From Actinomycetota bacterium (GTDB taxonomy: Bacteria; Actinomycetota; Acidimicrobiia; Acidimicrobiales; Iamiaceae), in contig JADGOP010000108.1 of assembly GCA_017882935.1 (NCBI GenBank), positions 1 through 7,382 of the forward strand: 7,382 nucleotides of DNA, written 5' to 3'. Both the position numbers and the translations under genes were made by a program. The notes below the pieces were generated by a model that had not been told where the DNA came from, did not search any database, and worked only from the letters and a program-made list of their open reading frames with translations. This document shows, one piece after another, positions 5,919-7,382 of this stretch (within the stretch, counting starts at the first letter, position 1; each line of letters starts with the position of its first letter).

Positions 5919-7382
5919 CCGACCTCGCGGCGCGCGCGGTCGCCATCGTGGGGATCGGCTGCGTGTTCCCCGGCGCGCCCGACGCCCGCACGTTCTGGCA
6001 GAACGTGCAGTCGGGCCACGACGCCATCAGCGAGGTGCCGGCCGCCCGGTGGGACCCGGTGTACTTCGACCCCGCCTCCACCTCGCCCGACCGCATCGCC
6101 TGCAACCGTGGCGGCTTCGTCGACGCCTTCGCCACCTTCGACCCCACGCGGTTCGGCATCATGCCGGTCGCGGTCGACGGGGCCGAGCCCGACCAGCTGC
6201 TCGCGCTGGCCACCGCCGCGGCCGCACTCGACGATGCCGGCTCGCCGCAGGACCGGCTGGCCCCCGAGCGCATCGGCGTGGTCATCGGACGTGGGGGCTA
6301 CCTCACCCCCGGGGTGGCCCGGCTGGCACAGCGCACCACCACGGCCCAGCAGCTCGTGGAGACGGTGCGGGCGCTGCTGCCCGAGATCTCGGACGACCGC
6401 CTCGAGCAGGTGCGCTCCGAGTTCCAGGCCCAGCTCGGGCCGGTGCGACCCGAGTCGTCGATCGGCCTGGTGCCGAACCTCACCGCCTCGCGCATCGCCA
6501 ACCGCCTCGACTTCCAGGGGCCGGCGTACACGGTCGACGCGGCCTGCGCGAGCTCGCTCGTGGCCGTCGACCAGGCGGTCGACCTGCTCGCGTCGGGTCG
6601 CTGCGACCTGGTGGTGGCCGGCGGCGTGCACCACTGCCACGACCTCACCATCTGGAGCGTGTTCTCGCAGCTGAACGCCCTCTCGCAGGCGGGCTCGATC
6701 CGGCCGTTCGACCGGCGCGCCGACGGCATCCTCATCGGCGAGGGCACGGGCCTGTTCGCCCTCAAGCGCCTCGCCGACGCCGAGCGCGACGACGACCGCG
6801 TCTACGCCGTCATCCGCGGCACCGGCGTGGCCAGCGACGGCCGCGCCACGAGCCTCATGAGCCCGCGTCCCGCCGGTCAGGTGCTCGCCCTGCGGCAGGC
6901 GTGGCAGCGCTCCGGCCTCGACCCCGCGACCGTGGGCCTCGTCGAGGCGCACGGCACGGCCACCCCCGCGGGCGACGGCGCCGAGCTCGAGAGCCTCCGC
7001 GAGGTGTTCGGCACGCCCGACGACGGTCGGCCCACCGCCGGGCTGGGGTCGGTGAAGTCGATGATCGGCCACACCATGCCCGCGGCCGGGGCCGCCGGAC
7101 TGGCCAAGGCCGCCTTCGCGCTGCACCACGGCGTGCTGCCACCCACGCTCCACGTCGACGAGCCGCACCCCGGTCTGGCCGGCGGGCGCTTCCGCCTCGT
7201 CACCGAAGCCGAGCCGTGGGACTCCCCGTCCCGCCTGGCCGCCGTCAACGCCTTCGGCTTCGGCGGCATCAACGGGCACGTCGTCCTCGAGGCCCACGGC
7301 GCGAACCATCGAGCCGCGGGCGCACCGCACCGCGCTCCTGCACGCGCAGCCGGCGCCACCCTCGACGCCCCGTCGTCGGCCG
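5915..7382 (+). CDS. Type I polyketide/PUFA-like synthase beginning with a KS (3' partial)
   Basis: The frame opens at GTG 5915 and stays open to the window end, giving 489 complete codons plus one base; the rest of the protein lies outside. The visible part is one ketosynthase (about residues 8-460). The nucleophile is C211 in VDAACASSL (codon 6545-6547), with H346 in VEAHGTAT, K381 and H386 in SVKSMIGHT, and closing motif FGFGGINGHVVLE (447-459). Cys-His and His-His spacings are 135 and 40, so the domain should be an active condensing enzyme, not a chain-length factor. EPDQLLALA replaces the modular DPQQR motif, and RESS-type lead-in LGPVRPESSIGLVPNL plus SRIANRLDF place it with PUFA/secondary-lipid KSs. 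A Pro/Ala-rich linker follows from about 462. By position it may correspond to PfaB- or PfaC-like partners, but its downstream domains are needed to say which. It overlaps the upstream gene by four bases and is likely co-translated with it. Confidence 0.94.
   Translation, partial: MTDLAARAVAIVGIGCVFPGAPDARTFWQNVQSGHDAISEVPAARWDPVYFDPASTSPDRIACNRGGFVDAFATFDPTRFGIMPVAVDGAEPDQLLALATAAAALDDAGSPQDRLAPERIGVVIGRGGYLTPGVARLAQRTTTAQQLVETVRALLPEISDDRLEQVRSEFQAQLGPVRPESSIGLVPNLTASRIANRLDFQGPAYTVDAACASSLVAVDQAVDLLASGRCDLVVAGGVHHCHDLTIWSVFSQLNALSQAGSIRPFDRRADGILIGEGTGLFALKRLADAERDDDRVYAVIRGTGVASDGRATSLMSPRPAGQVLALRQAWQRSGLDPATVGLVEAHGTATPAGDGAELESLREVFGTPDDGRPTAGLGSVKSMIGHTMPAAGAAGLAKAAFALHHGVLPPTLHVDEPHPGLAGGRFRLVTEAEPWDSPSRLAAVNAFGFGGINGHVVLEAHGANHRAAGAPHRAPARAAGATLDAPSSA
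5936..7294 (+). other. Domain: second beta-ketoacyl synthase (KS)
   Basis: Full-length KS with the complete Cys-His-His set (C211, H346, H386 of the second protein). Compared with the first KS it has a longer segment before the active-site region: residues about 115-185, starting GRGGYLTPGVARLAQR, carry a predicted helical stretch rich in Q, E and R that the first KS lacks at this length. The two KSs are therefore paralogues of different subtypes rather than a recent duplication. Confidence 0.93.

Noticed and set aside
5700..5930. Possible promoter, terminator or ribosome binding site at the gene junction
   Set aside because: The bases are coding up to the overlapping stop/start; no inverted repeat followed by T-run, no convincing -35/-10 pair and no clear purine-rich Shine-Dalgarno were seen.
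5627..7330. Long antisense open frame across the gene junction and second KS
   Set aside because: Same codon-bias artefact: composition is Arg/Gly/Ala/Val-rich with no recognisable fold, and it lies opposite a frame with a complete KS.
1..7382. tRNA, rRNA, CRISPR array, insertion sequence or attachment site
   Set aside because: No regularly spaced direct repeats, terminal inverted repeats, transposase motifs or cloverleaf-like segments were seen, and coding sequence occupies the whole window.

Overview
The window is almost entirely coding and holds parts of two large, co-directional type I polyketide/fatty-acid megasynthase genes on the + strand. Base composition is very G+C rich (the first 60 bases are 75% G+C by hand count) and third codon positions are overwhelmingly G or C. 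This fits a high-GC actinobacterium (Acidimicrobiia-like lineages carry such genes) but would also fit a myxobacterium; the sequence alone does not settle the host.

Layout. Bases 1-5918 are the 3' portion of a megasynthase whose 5' end lies outside the window. Its visible domains, in order, are a flavin-dependent nitronate-monooxygenase/FabK/PfaD-type domain (probable enoyl reductase), ketosynthase (KS), acyltransferase (AT), one acyl carrier protein (ACP), and a split ketoreductase (KR). KS, ACP and KR carry the signatures of the PfaA family (polyunsaturated fatty acid synthase and related secondary-lipid synthases) rather than those of ordinary modular polyketide synthases. All recognisable catalytic residues are intact. 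Bases 5915-7382 are the start of a second megasynthase: its GTG start overlaps the stop codon of the first gene, and it opens with a second intact KS before running off the window. No other genes, RNAs, mobile elements, CRISPR arrays or terminators were found, and there is no intergenic space.

Working model (inference). The two proteins are translationally coupled and probably form one iterative, PUFA-synthase-like assembly line making a specialised long-chain lipid. The first protein supplies condensation, malonyl loading, carrier, ketoreduction and possibly enoyl reduction. A second KS, and presumably the dehydratase and other functions not seen here, would come from the second protein and neighbours. 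The noteworthy departures from the textbook Pfa system are the flavin domain fused in cis at the N-terminal side (PfaD is normally a separate protein), one ACP where PfaA normally has a tandem array, and no dehydratase or thioesterase in the complete C-terminal part of the first protein.
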